DNA of 64,000 bases. Source: Torreya grandis (taxonomy: Eukaryota; Streptophyta; Pinopsida; Cupressales; Taxaceae). Below, piece after piece: positions 35,601-47,340 of the stretch. The position numbers and the translations under genes are program-made. The stretch covers positions 426,501-490,500 of the forward strand of contig JARHVA010008357.1 in the NCBI GenBank assembly GCA_037957365.1, written 5' to 3'. Under the pieces are notes generated by a model. The model saw nothing but the letters and a program-made list of their open reading frames with translations. It had not been told where the DNA came from and ran no database searches. How positions within the stretch are numbered: position 1 is the stretch's first letter; every line of letters starts with the position of its first letter.

Positions 35601-37330
35601 TGATGCAAGAGCATCCTTATAAGGATGACATATTTTATGCTTGTTTGAACAAATTTTAATTTAATAAAATGTTTTGAGGTTAATTAGATTTATTAAGGTG
35701 TTTTATGGGATTTTAGGAGTCTTTTAATACACTTTGGAATTTTCTCCAAGTGTCTATAGTTACGTAGGTAGGATAGAATTCAAAATTGGCATTTTCCTGC
35801 CAATTTGCACATTTTAAATTTTTGAATAATTTTGTCTATGTTTAGGTGTTGTAAGAGGGTTTGTAAGACTCTTAAAAGGTTTAAATTATTAGTGTGACTC
35901 CTTTAAGGTAAAATTTTTCTAACAGGGGCACTAAATTCAAACATGTACAGACAAATCAATGTTGACATGTGTTACAATGTACAAACTTTCTTACAAGTGA
36001 CCATTGGAGAGATAAAAGGTAGTTAGAGTAGTTGAAGTTGACATATAACTTGTAGTTTTTATTGTGGTTCAGTTAGATTGGAATTAATTAGAGGTATGTA
36101 TGGGATCAAATTCCAATAAACTATTCAATAAACTCTCTATGTTTGAAAAATAATGTAAAGACCCTATTTTTTGAATATATGCCATCGAAGGAAAATCATA
36201 TGTGATTGGTCATTGAAGGAAGATCCAAAAATGTTGTGCTTATAATGATTATTATAAATTGGTGAGAATATTTCATGTTTATTTATTATGTTTTTGTATT
36301 TCATTTTCTTATTTCCAAGGAATTTTGCATAGAAGACATTATAACCCTATTGAGACAATGCATACAAAGATAGTCAAGTACAAAGAATTGAAAATGTGTG
36401 TAACAGAGGAATCAAAGTGAGTGGTTATTAATTAAAAAAGTATTTTTGAGTTTTAAAAAAACCTATAAATCTTTCACAAATTTTTAAAACCTCTTTTCTA
36501 AGTCTAAACCCTCAAGACTATGTTCTCAAACCTTGTAGACTGTGACTGCATACACAGTGGTATCAAGAACATAAGAGAAAAGTGGAACAAAGGTGTGAAT
36601 ATGGAAAAATAATGTTTGTAAAATATGTGTGAGTAAAATACATGACTTAAACAATAATCATAGTCATTTTAAACCATTTTTGTAACATATAATATCAAAT
36701 TCCTTCCTCTCGGGTGGCCACAAACTATGTAAACCTTGTATTAGTGTTTCTAAGACAAAACATGTTTTATAGAAGATTAAACTATTGAAAATTCCTAAAA
36801 AAAATTAGTTTAATATTAAAAAGTGTATTTAAATATATTATGAAGTTTTTGGAGTGGTTAGGTATGGATTCATACTATTAGATAAGACTGTGTGGAGATA
36901 GGGGTCAAATAGGCCTAATAAGGCCTATACAGAGACTTAAAAGGAAATAGAAAAGTGTCTTACAAGATGAATTTGGTCTATAAACTTCATGTATAGATGT
37001 AAATTTAAATATGGTACTGTTAAATGTTACTATTTTCTATAAATTCACCTATACTTATCTGTACAAGGGGGAAATCCTAAAAAAGGGCTACAAGGATTAT
37101 CTGCTAAGGTAAGAGGAGTTGTGTAGAAGGTGAAAGAAGCATAAAGAGATATAGTTAGTGGGTTGAGGAGTATAATATGACTCTAATTATCCTAATAAAT
37201 AGTATAAATACCACTAAACCATCAGTGATTTATTGAGTCAATAAAGAACATATGAACCTCAGGAACCTTTGTTAAGAAAGTTAGCATAAAGAATAGGATA
37301 AGTGAGTGACTTTGTTTATCCTCTGCATCA
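35601..37330. mobile_element. Solo LTR, copy 1 (1.73 kb)
   Basis: It begins TGATGCAAGAGCATCC, ends CTCTGCATCA, has a perfect TTCCT duplication, and contains no recognisable protein. Its start, middle (TTTAATACACTTTGG; TTTTTGGAGTGGTTAGG) and end resemble the LTRs at 45958-51979 (same orientation) and 39314-41959 (opposite). At 1.73 kb it is about 0.9 kb shorter than those, so it has lost or never had part. A TATA-like AGTATAAATACC is at about 37201-37212, but the sense strand is not settled. Insertion inside a gypsy RT shows it came later. Confidence 0.75.
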
Positions 37331-37990
37331 TTCCTCCCATGTTTTATAAATATTATATGTCATCAAGGTAGATTTTAAAAATGACATATTTAAAGGCCCT
37401 AAGTATGTCATTCAACATCTCAATGAATGAATTCACTACATGAGTTAACCTAAAAGGCATAACCAACTAGTCAATCAATCATTCCTTTATTTTTAAGACT
37501 ATATTCTAAATGTCTATAAGTTCAACATGAATATGATGATACCCAAACTTAAGATAAATTTTATAAAAGACTTATACATCATGGATATGGCATAAAAATT
37601 CCATAATATTTAGATGAGGATAATATTTCTTCACTTTAATCTTGTTAATATTTTTTTAATTTATTCACAACCTCATGTCCTATCCTTCTTTGGCGCAAGC
37701 ATAATTGGGATTTTTCAAGGTAATGATTTAGGCATGACGTGTAAATTATCTATTATTTCATATATCTACCACTTTATTTATTCATTATCTATAATTTATA
37801 TGTTGTATAAATAGGTTTGAAGTAGAGGTAGTTAAGGGATCAAATCAATAGTATTGTTTAATGTATAGTATGTAAGAATTTATTTAGGTAACTAAAATAT
37901 ATCCTTGTATTCATCTAGTTTATGGTTCAATTATTTTGTATTTATTATTATTGGATAAACCAAACTATGATATGGTGCCATAATTATGTT
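37331..37990 (-). pseudogene. Reverse transcriptase (palm), Ty3/gypsy
   Basis: A degraded minus-strand translation gives IPIMLAPKKDRTW, VFYKIYLKFGYHHIHV (normally FxKIDLKSGYHQIRV), LVMPFRLTHVVNSFI (normally WLVMPFGLTNAPSTF), LNDILRAFKYVIFKIYLDDI with YLDD (codons 37359-37370) kept. The motifs are those of common plant gypsy RTs. The first active-site Asp (KIDL) is Tyr. At least two frameshifts occur. The 3' continuation lies at 35230-35600 beyond an inserted LTR. Confidence 0.75.
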
Positions 37991-38059
37991 ATTACATTTA
38001 CTTCTTACCATCAAGAGTATACTTCTTACTAGAATTGACAATATTCTTGTACTTCTTGA

Positions 38060-38440
38060 CACTAATGACTAAATTCTTGTGAACTAACTATGATATATGA
38101 TATTTCAGATCATGACCATCTATCACAACATTTAAAGGATTTAATTCATAGACTATATGTCAATGGTAAATATATGGTTTACCACATGTAAAAATACACA
38201 TACCTCTAATGGTGAGATGTCACAAAGGATTGCATCTTTGAAAAGTTTAATTTTGTACACCAAGTGACACTACTAGGTGATCCATTTCTCAAGGAATACA
38301 CTAGACCATACACTAGCATACGGTTATGGATGATGTATCAATTTCAAGTTCAATTTTGGAAAATATTATTTAGGAGAAATTAAATTCTTTTTTACTTCTA
38401 TTGGAAATGATGAAGTGTATCGGCTCACCATTGATCTACA
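38060..38440 (-). pseudogene. Aspartic protease C-terminal half, Ty3/gypsy
   Basis: The minus strand reads FPKLNLKLIHHP-PYASVW, then CHLVYKIKLFKDAILCDISPLEVCVFLHVVNH. This matches the plant gypsy protease block KLxLxTxPHPxPYxIxWL, then FxIGxYxDxVLCDVxPMDxCHLLLGRPW. The catalytic Asp region upstream (to about 38600) is too decayed to read. It sits upstream of the RT in the same orientation, as expected. Confidence 0.55.
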
Positions 38441-39084
38441 TTTGCTAGTGAAACAATATTTTTAATTCATATAATTTAGTGCTAGGGGAAGTAAAAATAG
38501 TTATAGTACTGACCATATCATTAGGTTCATAATCTATTATCTACTTACCTTTATTTAGATTTATCTAACTTCTACCCACTTATAGAGTTATGCAAGTAGA
38601 GAGCTCATAGTGTGACACTCTTAATTGGATTAAATATTGAAGTTATGAATTAAGCACCACTTTCTAATATTAGACTACTTGTTATAATCATTTGAAAATT
38701 ATTTTCCACTCGCTGGTATAATTACTTAATAAATATACATACAAATATAAGGCATTTCATGTAATTATTTTGATCATAAAATGTTCTCATATGAAAAATA
38801 ATTGATTGGTTTCTGGAAACCACATAGCTTGGTGATCCTCATATTTACTGCCCATTTTTGGTTCTATGGTGGTTTTACTTGCTTCTCTTTTTCTAGTGGA
38901 TCTTCAATTGTGAATTACATCATTTCTAATAGCCCATATTTTTTCATATTCATTAAATATTTATGTATCAAATTTGCCTCCACATAATTTTGATCAATTG
39001 TCTTATATTTTATGTTATCACTCAACTCTCCACTTGTAGATCATAGCATTGTTAAACCCCAACAAAATACCACCATCAAGGTAA
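38441..39084 (-). other. Probable decayed gag end and spacer
   Basis: By position this should be the end of gag. Short plausible frames appear on the minus strand (EANLIHKYLMNMKKYG; TIEDPLEKEKQVK), but no domain is recognisable. Confidence 0.25.
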
Positions 39085-39313
39085 TGGATGAAGTGATTAA
39101 GGATGAGGATTAATTAAGTATATATGATGATGGATTCATTAGGGATGATGATATTCAATAAGGGAGTGATTAGGGAGGATGAGGGAGTGATTAGGGATGA
39201 TGAGGGAGTGATTGGGGATGATGAGGGATGGTGAGGGTTAATGAGGGAGTGATTATGGGAAATTAAGGACAAAGAAGGAGTGATTAGAGATGGTGAGGGA
39301 TGATGAATCAGTG
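39085..39313 (+). repeat. Minisatellite, right array, first part
   Basis: About ten units of GTGATTAGGGATGATGAGGG type. It continues at 41960 after removal of the LTR at 39314-41959; its last CAGTG (39309-39313) is the duplicated target. Confidence 0.8.
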
Positions 39314-41959
39314 TGATGTATAGATATAGGGATAATTACTCTTACCAACAACATATAATGCTAAACCAACTAGTTACTTGATCTTGTTTGATTTGATCTT
39401 AAAAAATTCAACTTTAGTTCAATCTTTTCCTTTGACCATTGGTTAAATAGTCTCTCTAGTGTAATTACATGTCTATTTAATCTTCATATAATTTATTTCT
39501 AAATATAATCTCTCTCACATGACTTTAAATTCATATACCATCTCGTACAATTTTTTCTCTTCACATTCCTCTCCTTTGGTGTTCACTAGCTGTCACACTA
39601 GGTAAACCTTGAGGTCTCTAGGTCCAAAACAAGAACTAGGTTTCAAAAAATAATTTTTATTGCTTATATGATCCTAAAGTCTCTTATCATACATGTATAG
39701 TCTCACTTCAACTTTTATATTACCCTTTAACATCCTTCTCTTCATAACAATCTCATTATGCCTTTACAAGGCTACTAGCCTTCCTTAGCAATGTGTCTTC
39801 TATTTGACCAATATAAGTCCTCTTCTTAGGATATAATCATTATTTAAAACTTAATTTATACCCCTTGAGGTGTTTTTAAATTTTCTTAACCTAACTCAAC
39901 TTCTAGATATCACTTCCTTTTAAAATCCACTCTCTTTTAGGTCTAATTAGGCCTTTTCCAAGACCACTATGTCAAATCTGTACCTATCCATATAGTACCA
40001 AATCTAAAACTATTTCATCATTTATATAACTTTTAATAATTCAATATTAAAAAAATTGGTAATTTTTCAATGGTGAAATCTTTTGGAATCAATGAAACCC
40101 TTATCTTAGGGTTTATAACCTTTTTGCACAGCCTAAGGGCTTGTTGAATCCATAACTTGAGTTTATACCACTTAAACATACCAAATCACATTTCTTAGGT
40201 ATTTATTCATCTCCTTCACCTATTTTAATAGTTTATAATCCCTGTTACACCCATTATATGCTAAAAATCATGAAAACTCAATCAATTATGTTCTTTTATG
40301 GATCATGTAAGGGTTTGTTATGACTATCCTTCATCTTTATATACTCTTTAATTCATACTTATACTTTCTTGTAGGTTCATATATATCCCCTCATGCTATA
40401 AATTTTTATTTTCCTCATTCATCCACTTTCCATTATTCATTCACACCCTTTTACCTGTTGACTATATAAATAGAGGTATCAAATATAAACAAGGGACTAT
40501 ATGACTGTTGATCAAACACCATATTATTTTGAACTAATTAATATTTAAGTAAACTTTAAAATTATCTAATGTATTAACCTAAACATGTATCAAGACCATA
40601 CAAAGATAAAATAATTATTGTATACACAACTTATTTTTTAGGAATGCACACACAGTCATAAACCATAATGCATGTATAGGAAACAAGATTCTATATAGAG
40701 ATTACTTTCAACCAGATTTCACTTGACTATTTCCATTAAAAGATTTTAAAATTTAATATATTCATGACAATAATTCATTATTCACAATTTCTTTCCTTCG
40801 TCAAGTATGTGAACCTACTTTCAATTCTTCATAACAAGGTTTCCATTATATGAGCAGGGTTTGATTGTCAAGTAAATAGGGTAATGATAGTTATCTTTGT
40901 GTCATGAATTTGCATCACCATTTAATTTTTTGATCTAACCTTACCTTACATATTTATTTGTCTAGAATACCTCATCCTTGTAACAAGAGGCATTTACCAC
41001 AAAACACTTTCTATAACCTTCAAATCTTTACAAACCTGGTTTGCCACTATGTGGACCAAGTCTTTGAGAGAGAGCATATTTAATCAAGTTACAAGACCTT
41101 AAAATCTTTAATAAACTCCTAGATTGAGAATAGGTTTATTTAATCAATCAAACAATAACACAAAATGAGGAAACTCAACTCATCAACTTAGAGCACTTAC
41201 TTTCAATCAAACCTTCTTGATTGTATTGTACAGTCTACTCAAACTTGCAAGTACATAATATTATGAAAAAGGTCATGGTCTATAAGGCATGTTTAAATAA
41301 ACAAGACATTTATTCCATCATATTATTTGAGATGACAACACATATATCAAAATACCTTTGTTATATTCAAAAACATTATTCTCTTGTTACAACATATTCT
41401 TATCATGGATTTATTATCCTTCTTGAGGAGCTTGCTTTTCATTCTCACATTATTTGATTTTCTCTCCTCTCCATTCTTGAATATCTCTCTTATCCTATTA
41501 CCATATTACTTCTTAACCTATGTACCATTTCTATTATTTTCTAACTCCACATTAGTTACAAGGCAAAGCTACTTTTTATCACCCAACATATGGATGAGGA
41601 TTACTAAACCAAAACATGATTTTCACCTCACGATATACATATTTTAATTAAGACACAATATACAACACCTTATGACCCTTAACATTCAATAGTCACTCTT
41701 GACCACCTTTGTACCATGCTTTGATCACTCTAGACTCATTGTAACTATTTCAATTTTTAAATTCTAAGTTTTGGAAGGAAAACTCCAAACCCCCTCAAAA
41801 CTAACTCATATGATTCATAAAGACTCTAAATGGACTCCAAGGACCTAAATATACCTAATAAGTTCCCTTAAACTCATAGACACCATACTTTGACCAGATT
41901 TGACCTCTTATTGACCATTATACAATAATAGTGCTTCTTGGCTTGATGCTCCTGCATCA
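39314..41959. mobile_element. Solo LTR, copy 2 (2.65 kb)
   Basis: Inserted in the minisatellite: CAGTG at 39309-39313 and 41960-41964, ends TGATGTATAG and CTGCATCA. In inverse orientation it shares the opening TGATGCAGGAGCATC with copies 1 and 3, plus internal blocks (reverse complement AGGCTAGTAGCC-GCATAATGAGATTGTT against 51440-51475). No protein domain is visible in 2646 bp and no internal repeat, so it is a solo LTR rather than a short full element. ACTATATAAATAGAGG at about 40463-40478 is a good plus-strand TATA box and would make the plus strand the sense strand of this copy. Confidence 0.75.
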
Positions 41960-42440
41960 CAGTGATTAGGGATGATTAGGTATGGTGAGGGTTAATAAGG
42001 GAGTGATTAGGGATGATGAGATAGATATATTATAAATGATGAGTATTGGTGAGGGTAAATAAGGGAGTGATTAGGGATGATGAGGTATGAAGAGGGAGTG
42101 ATTAGGGATGATTAAGTGGTGATTAAGGATGATGAGAGAGTGAGTATGGATGATGAGTAATGGTGAGATATAATTAGGGAGTGATTATGGATGATTAGGG
42201 ATAGTAAATGTCAATGAGGGAGTGATTAGGGATGATGAGGTAAGAGGAGTGAATGATTAAAGATGAAGAGGGATAGTGAGGGTCAATGAAAGAGTAATCA
42301 ATGATGATGGAGTGATTAGAGATGATGAGGGATAGTGAGGTTCAATAAGGGATTTATTATGGATAATCAATAATGAATATAGAGTGATTAGGGGTGATAA
42401 GGGATGAGTAAGAAGTGATCAGGGATGAGGGAGGGATGAT
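41960..42440 (+). repeat. Minisatellite, right array, second part
   Basis: About twenty imperfect units of GTGATTAGGGATGATGAGGG with inserts such as GTTAATAAGG and TATGGTGAGG. Inverted relative to 34535-35070. The array begins with the CAGTG duplication. Confidence 0.85.
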
Positions 42441-42905
42441 GAATAAGTGAAATTAACACAAAGTAGGTATTTAATGTGTGTATGTCATCAATGTAACCTA
42501 TTCCACCCAAATCACACCAATATTGATTAATTTCAAAGTGAGTGGTTTGAAAACTTCAATTTTGACAATGCTTGGACTCCTTGGACTCTTAGATATACCA
42601 AGAAGCAATTTGGAAGGCACAAAACCTAAAAAATGACTATATGTTTACCAAAAAAGGGCATCAATTTCAAAACTTATACCCTAAAATCCCTAAGTTCAAT
42701 ACTTAGATCCTAAAAATGCCTAATTAATAACCATATTAGATTTTGAAAAAGTATTTTCCACATTGTAAGGCATGTAACTTTGAGACCAACTCTATCAGAT
42801 TCAGAGTTACCCTATTTTCTTATATTACTAAAATAACTTTAAAGTATAAGTTTACATTCAATATAAATGTAAACTTATGCTTAACATTTAGATTAGTAAA
42901 ATCAA
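42441..42905 (+). repeat. Right arm of long inverted repeat, unique part
   Basis: Partner of 34090-34540. Homology in this orientation stops near 42905. A further block, 42950-43095, matches 33990-34110 in the direct rather than inverted sense (GAATCCAATC, then CCTAAAACTTATATTTA), so the outer ends have been rearranged. Confidence 0.7.
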
Positions 42906-44384
42906 TAACATGGTCACATTCTTTTTGTTTTCCACTTGAAAGGATGTGACAATGCACATGAAGCCAATCTTAGTTAATACATAACATGATTTCATTATTA
43001 TAAAAGTAATAGTACAATTGTGTTACTATTATTTTTCACATAAAATCATATGAGCATGTAAATGAATCCAATCTTGACCTAAAACTTATATTTACTAATC
43101 AATTACCTAACCATAATTTAAATGACACAATCATGTTATGCCAATAACTTGATTGTGTTATTTAATAATATGATCACATTATGGGAAATTTCCATGAAAT
43201 TATCCCTCAACTCCATGCACATACCCAATGACCTAAAAAAAAATTTGAAACTTATTTTAATTTGGACATGATACTAAATTAATGTTTTTAATTTTTGGAG
43301 GAGTGAAATTAATCTGAAATTGAAGCTATGTATCAACCAATTTGTCCTAGCATTACTAGTTATTAAATTAGTTGTGTTGTAAGTGAGATTGTTAACCAAA
43401 ACTTATAACAAATAAATTTAAAACCAAAATAAATATGCTTGATGGTATTCTTTTATGAATACCTATATAAAAAATTAGAGATACTAATATACGACATGAA
43501 TTTATAAAAGGAATTATTATGCTACACTTGTGTACAATTCTTTATTAATAAATAAAGCTTAAAACAAGCCTATTCTAAGATAACTTGCATGATAAGTTAT
43601 TTCAAGACAAACATATATTTTTTAAAAAAATTAAAAAATAAGTAATATAAAATTATACGTTTAAAAATATACTCTAAGATAACTTAAATAAGACTAAAGC
43701 AAATAAGGTTAACTCATGTTCAAGACAAGGTTAACATGCAAGAAGCATTGCTCAACAAGTCACCAAATCATGTAACCTACCAAAATATGTCATAAAAAAA
43801 TCTATATAAAATATAAATTGACTTAAATACACTTTAATTTCAATTAAATAACATTAAAAGTGTTCCCTACCTCTTAAGAACGTATTTGAGTATTTAGATA
43901 ATGAACTGGAGTTAACTAAGAGTTCCAACTATTTTTTAGAAAATCACTGGACAGTATCCAAAATGATAAAATAACTAATTTAGGAAATAAATAAATTAAA
44001 TAACCATCCTAAACACTTAAAAAATTAAAAAAATAGTCTAAAAATATAACTCAAATGCCCATATTGGCATCATACTCAACAACTATAGGATGTACAAAAT
44101 TAGAATGTTTACAAAGGATATGTTGCAGCTGTAGATTCACAAATGTCTTGGAAGATTGTTTTTATATTGTGACAATACATAGTAGTTAAAAAATTTATAA
44201 TTCCTCATTAATTATTGATATTTTTTTGTAATAAGTACATATCACATAATATATCTTACCTGTTATTACACAAAAAGAGGTCAAAACCAAACTGAAAGGG
44301 TAGTCTCGTACATGAAATATAATAAGTCATGGGATGTTTATCTTGAATTGATATTAAAATTATGGGATAAAAATTTCCAAATTT
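42906..44384. other. AT-rich stretch without recognisable gene
   Basis: No protein frame or LTR is recognised. The first 200 bp contain the rearranged outer part of the inverted repeat. From 43200 on it is very AT-rich. By position 43900-44380 should include the end of gag of the plus-strand gypsy element, but I could not read it. Confidence 0.4.
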
Positions 44385-44760
44385 TGTTTTCAAACTTGGG
44401 AGCACATTTGATATGATTCCTTGGTCCACATGGGAAACTATTAGATGACTTACTCTTAGCTACAACCTAGTTACATGAGTCTCACAGATTGTAGAAGGGT
44501 AGAACCTATTGGGAGGTTGGAAGATGTAGAAATATAAGTTTATGATCTAATTCTACAAGGTAACTTTGAATTCATTGATATGAATACTAATGAAATGAAA
44601 TACCCAATGCTAATTTGAAATAAGTGGGCCTATGATTGTCAAATGATAGTCAATATAGTATAAAATCAATCAGAAGTTCATCAAGGAAAACATATAATCA
44701 TCATACCCTTGAAAAGGGATAAAATAAAATCATACATGATTTTATAAGGATCGTACATCA
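44385..44760 (+). pseudogene. Aspartic protease, Ty3/gypsy (plus strand)
   Basis: The plus strand gives LGSTFDMIPWSTWETIR (normally DxGSTxNMLPxxTWExL), then RLEDVEI, VYDLILQGNFEFIDMNTNEMKYPMLI, NKWAYDCQMIVNI and IIIPLKRDK. This fits the retropepsin frame with YPxLLGRxW decayed to YPMLIxNKW. The catalytic Asp before Gly-Ser is lost. The RT of the same element starts at 52140; after removal of the insertion at 45958-51979 the spacing is about 1.4 kb. Confidence 0.6.
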
Positions 44761-45957
44761 CATATGCCTATGGATAATAAATATGGTTTAAAGTAGGCAC
44801 AAAACTAAAATCATAAACTCTATGCATGAGAGAGTGTACCAAGTTCTCACAACAAACACAACCAGTTTCATAGTTGCATACGTTACAGCACTCATATCAA
44901 CCTATAAAAACCATGTATCAAGTCCCTCAGTTCCATATGGAGGACTATAATTATTCATATATACAATCCCCCATGAAATTATAAGTTGACCTATTACAAA
45001 TAGGTGATTAAAATAGATGTGGAATACATCAAACCAACTCATGAAGATATTATATCATAGAAAGATGTGTCTTTTATTAGTGGTGATTTAGACTTACATT
45101 TGTTAAAATTATCACAATGAGACCATGAGGTAGTACCAATGATAATAATTTTTACTATTGAGTGAAAATTTCTTTAGTACTTCATAAAACAAGATTTAAT
45201 GAAATTTTTTTCTAAGTTGGAACGCCATGTTCCTAATGTAGATATCTAGTTCAGTGTGTTGAAATATAGATCAAAGGTGTTGTTTTGACATTGTGGGTAG
45301 TTGAAAATTTTGAGTAATTGTATTGGGAATAAGCTCGTGACTTCAAATGATCTCATTTCCAAGTAGTGTTTATGATATCTGATTAGTGACCATTAGTCTA
45401 AGAATGTTAGTGCCTTGAATATCATATTTATAGGTTTGTTGATATATGGTCTTAGTAGGGTATGAAACCAAGATATTGGATTCATGTGTTTTAATATACT
45501 CTAACACCTTTACCACAATAATGGTATATTCACTATGAGCATATGCATAAGATTGAAAATTGGTCATAGGTCTAGAATAATTTTACAAAAAACTTTATAT
45601 TTGAGGATGAGAATCCCATAGTAAAAAACCTATACAAAAATTGATGATGTTTTTATATCATAGACTGAAATAAGACATAATAATTGTGCATGACCCAACA
45701 TAACATGAGGAAGAAACCAAGGACTTGAGCAAAGATATAAATAATTATAGAGTAAATAAGCAAAAAGCAGAATTTTTGATGAAATAATGTAATAGGATTC
45801 TAGATAATTTATATTAGGTCAAATCTAGTAATTATGAGGAATATTTATATTTAAAAGGATTATTGTGCTTGAACAATAGATATAATATCCTAAAGCTAAT
45901 GTCACAAAGCAAACAAAGGATATAGAGTTTAAAAATCTAAGTATTCACGAGTATTAA
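44761..45957 (+). other. Protease-to-RT spacer of plus-strand gypsy
   Basis: No domain recognised. A minus-strand 65-codon open frame (45567-45370) is treated as chance. The stretch ends at ATTAA (45953-45957), the left duplication of the inserted LTR. Confidence 0.35.
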
Positions 45958-46112
45958 TGATGTAGGAGCACTAAACTGGAAGACTCCATTTTTGGAATTT
46001 TGTTGATAACTAGTCAGTTAGTCAATTTTGGAGTGTTAAATTTTTTAAGGGACATTTTAAGGTCTATTTATGGTATTATAATACATTTTGGTCCCTTAGG
46101 ATGTGTTATGTG

Positions 46113-46117
46113 ACTTC
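46113..46117. repeat. Target-site duplication ACTTC, left
   Basis: Identical to 49430-49434 and flanks the whole three-LTR array, so the array occupies one insertion site. Confidence 0.9.
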
Positions 46118-46185
46118 TGTTAGGGTGTGGAGCTAAAAGCTTCACCCGAATGCAAATAGGGAAGGATGATGTTGAGTATGCAGTC

Positions 46186-46298
46186 ACCGACGTCGGCAAG
46201 ATCACCGACGTCGATCAGTGAATGTGCAGAAGAAAACTAACCTCGGCAGTAGTCAACCGATGTCGGTCACCTCCAGTCAGACAGGGACCGACGTCGGT
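46186..46298. promoter_or_regulatory. Cluster of GACGTC palindromes in U3
   Basis: Four copies of ACCGACGTCGG-type sequence: 46186-46196, 46204-46214, 46256-46267 (ACCGATGTCGGT) and 46287-46298 (ACCGACGTCGGT, a perfect 12-bp palindrome). They lie about 120-230 bp upstream of the TATA box. The GACGTC core is the C-box type recognised by plant bZIP factors (established for that motif); a role here is inferred. The other two LTRs keep decayed versions. Confidence 0.55.
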
Positions 46299-46417
46299 CA
46301 CCTGTGGTAGTTCCAGAACTACTGTTGATGAACAGTCAGTTAAGTGAACGCGTTGTTTGCATGATGAAGACCAGTTAGAGTCTTGAGCCGCAAGTCTAAT
46401 CAGTGTATGCATGAAAT

Positions 46418-46428
46418 CTATATAATAG
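46418..46428 (+). promoter_or_regulatory. TATA box of LTR 1
   Basis: CTATATAATAG, conserved at 47610-47620 in LTR 2 and (CTATATAATAA) at 48804-48814 in LTR 3. Confidence 0.6.
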
Positions 46429-47045
46429 ACTCATGGGTTGTATTGTTAAGTGGAGAACTTGAAGAACAAGTAGAACTTGGAGAGTTCTTCCCATGGTGGA
46501 ATCAAGTAGGATTCCCCATGTATGTAAGATCAGGTTTGATATGCAGGGTGTTGCAGTATCATGGTGGAGATCTACATGTGATAAGTAAGATCAGGTTGGT
46601 CTACAAGGATGTCTGTATGTGAGGGTTAAATAGAGATTGGCAAGGGAGCAAGATCCAAGGTGATAGAAATACATCAGGAGCAGGATCATGGTGAGATTTA
46701 CTTGGAGTATCGGTTCCTACTCGATTGTACAAATGTACAATGAGGTGAACAACAGCTTGTGTTAGCTGTGTGTTGTGACCTAGTGAGAGAAGATTACTCT
46801 TGAGGGAAGATTACTGTAATCCCACGAAGTGGAAGAAAGAGTGCCACCTCTTTGTTGTAATTTCCTTCTATACTGAGTTGAATACAATTGTGTATTGCCT
46901 CTCACATTCTGTGTGTTTTCTCATTGATAGTTATTTGTTCTTCTGTGTAATTCCGCATGTTTAGTTGCTTATACATTGGTAATCATGTGTACTCTTAAAT
47001 CTGACAAGTTGTGTCAGAGCTTTGGGGAACTTTAGTCCTATCAAA

Positions 47046-47057
47046 TGGTATCAGAGC
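47046..47057 (+). other. Primer-binding site 1 (initiator methionine tRNA type)
   Basis: TGGTATCAGAGC, the canonical plant Copia site complementary to the tRNA-iMet 3' end, lies 2 bases after LTR 1. Confidence 0.9.
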
Positions 47058-47166
47058 GAGGTTGGACATTCTCAGAGCAAGTTTGACTAATAGATGGCCC
47101 AGATCTGTTAAGTGTTGTTGATTACAGGTTACTCATAGGGGTTGTTGTTTGAGTGGGAGTATAGCA

Positions 47167-47259
47167 ATGGCAAAAGAAGGTAAGCTGAGAATGAAGAAAG
47201 TCAGGCACAAGATTAACACCATAACAAGTGTGGTGGGTAGTCTTCAAGTGGGAGCTTGA
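47167..47259 (+). pseudogene. 30-codon relic of Copia gag start, first copy
   Basis: Opens MAKEGKLRMKKV and ends VVGSLQVGA then a stop. The first dozen residues resemble the N-terminus of Copia Gag (MAxEGKxxIxKFDG). The same reading frame with the same stop is present at 48357-48449 (MAEEGKLRMNKV), with several amino-acid differences. Most likely a deletion scar joining the gag start to the 3' end; no function is implied. Confidence 0.45.
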
Positions 47260-47329
47260 AGAGGAATACAAGCCAGGATGCAGATTAGACAAAGTACTAG
47301 TTTAGGTACAAGTGCAGTTGTTTATCTCC

Positions 47330-47340
47330 AAGTGGGAGAT
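47330..47340 (+). other. Polypurine tract 1
   Basis: AAGTGGGAGAT immediately precedes LTR 2. The same tract precedes LTR 3 at about 48524-48534. A related but LTR-distant CTTCAAGTGGGAGCTTG is at about 47241-47257. Confidence 0.8.

Larger units (their letters stand above)
46118..47043 (+). repeat. LTR 1 of TRIM-like array
   Basis: 926 bp, TGTTAGGG to CTATCA. It is about 33 bp longer than its partners because of an extra unit of a palindromic ACCGACGTCGGT-type repeat at about 46256-46298. Confidence 0.9.

Noticed and set aside
34535..42440. CRISPR-like appearance of regularly spaced short repeats
   Set aside because: Units are contiguous and imperfect with no unique spacers, and the sequence is eukaryotic; it is a minisatellite.
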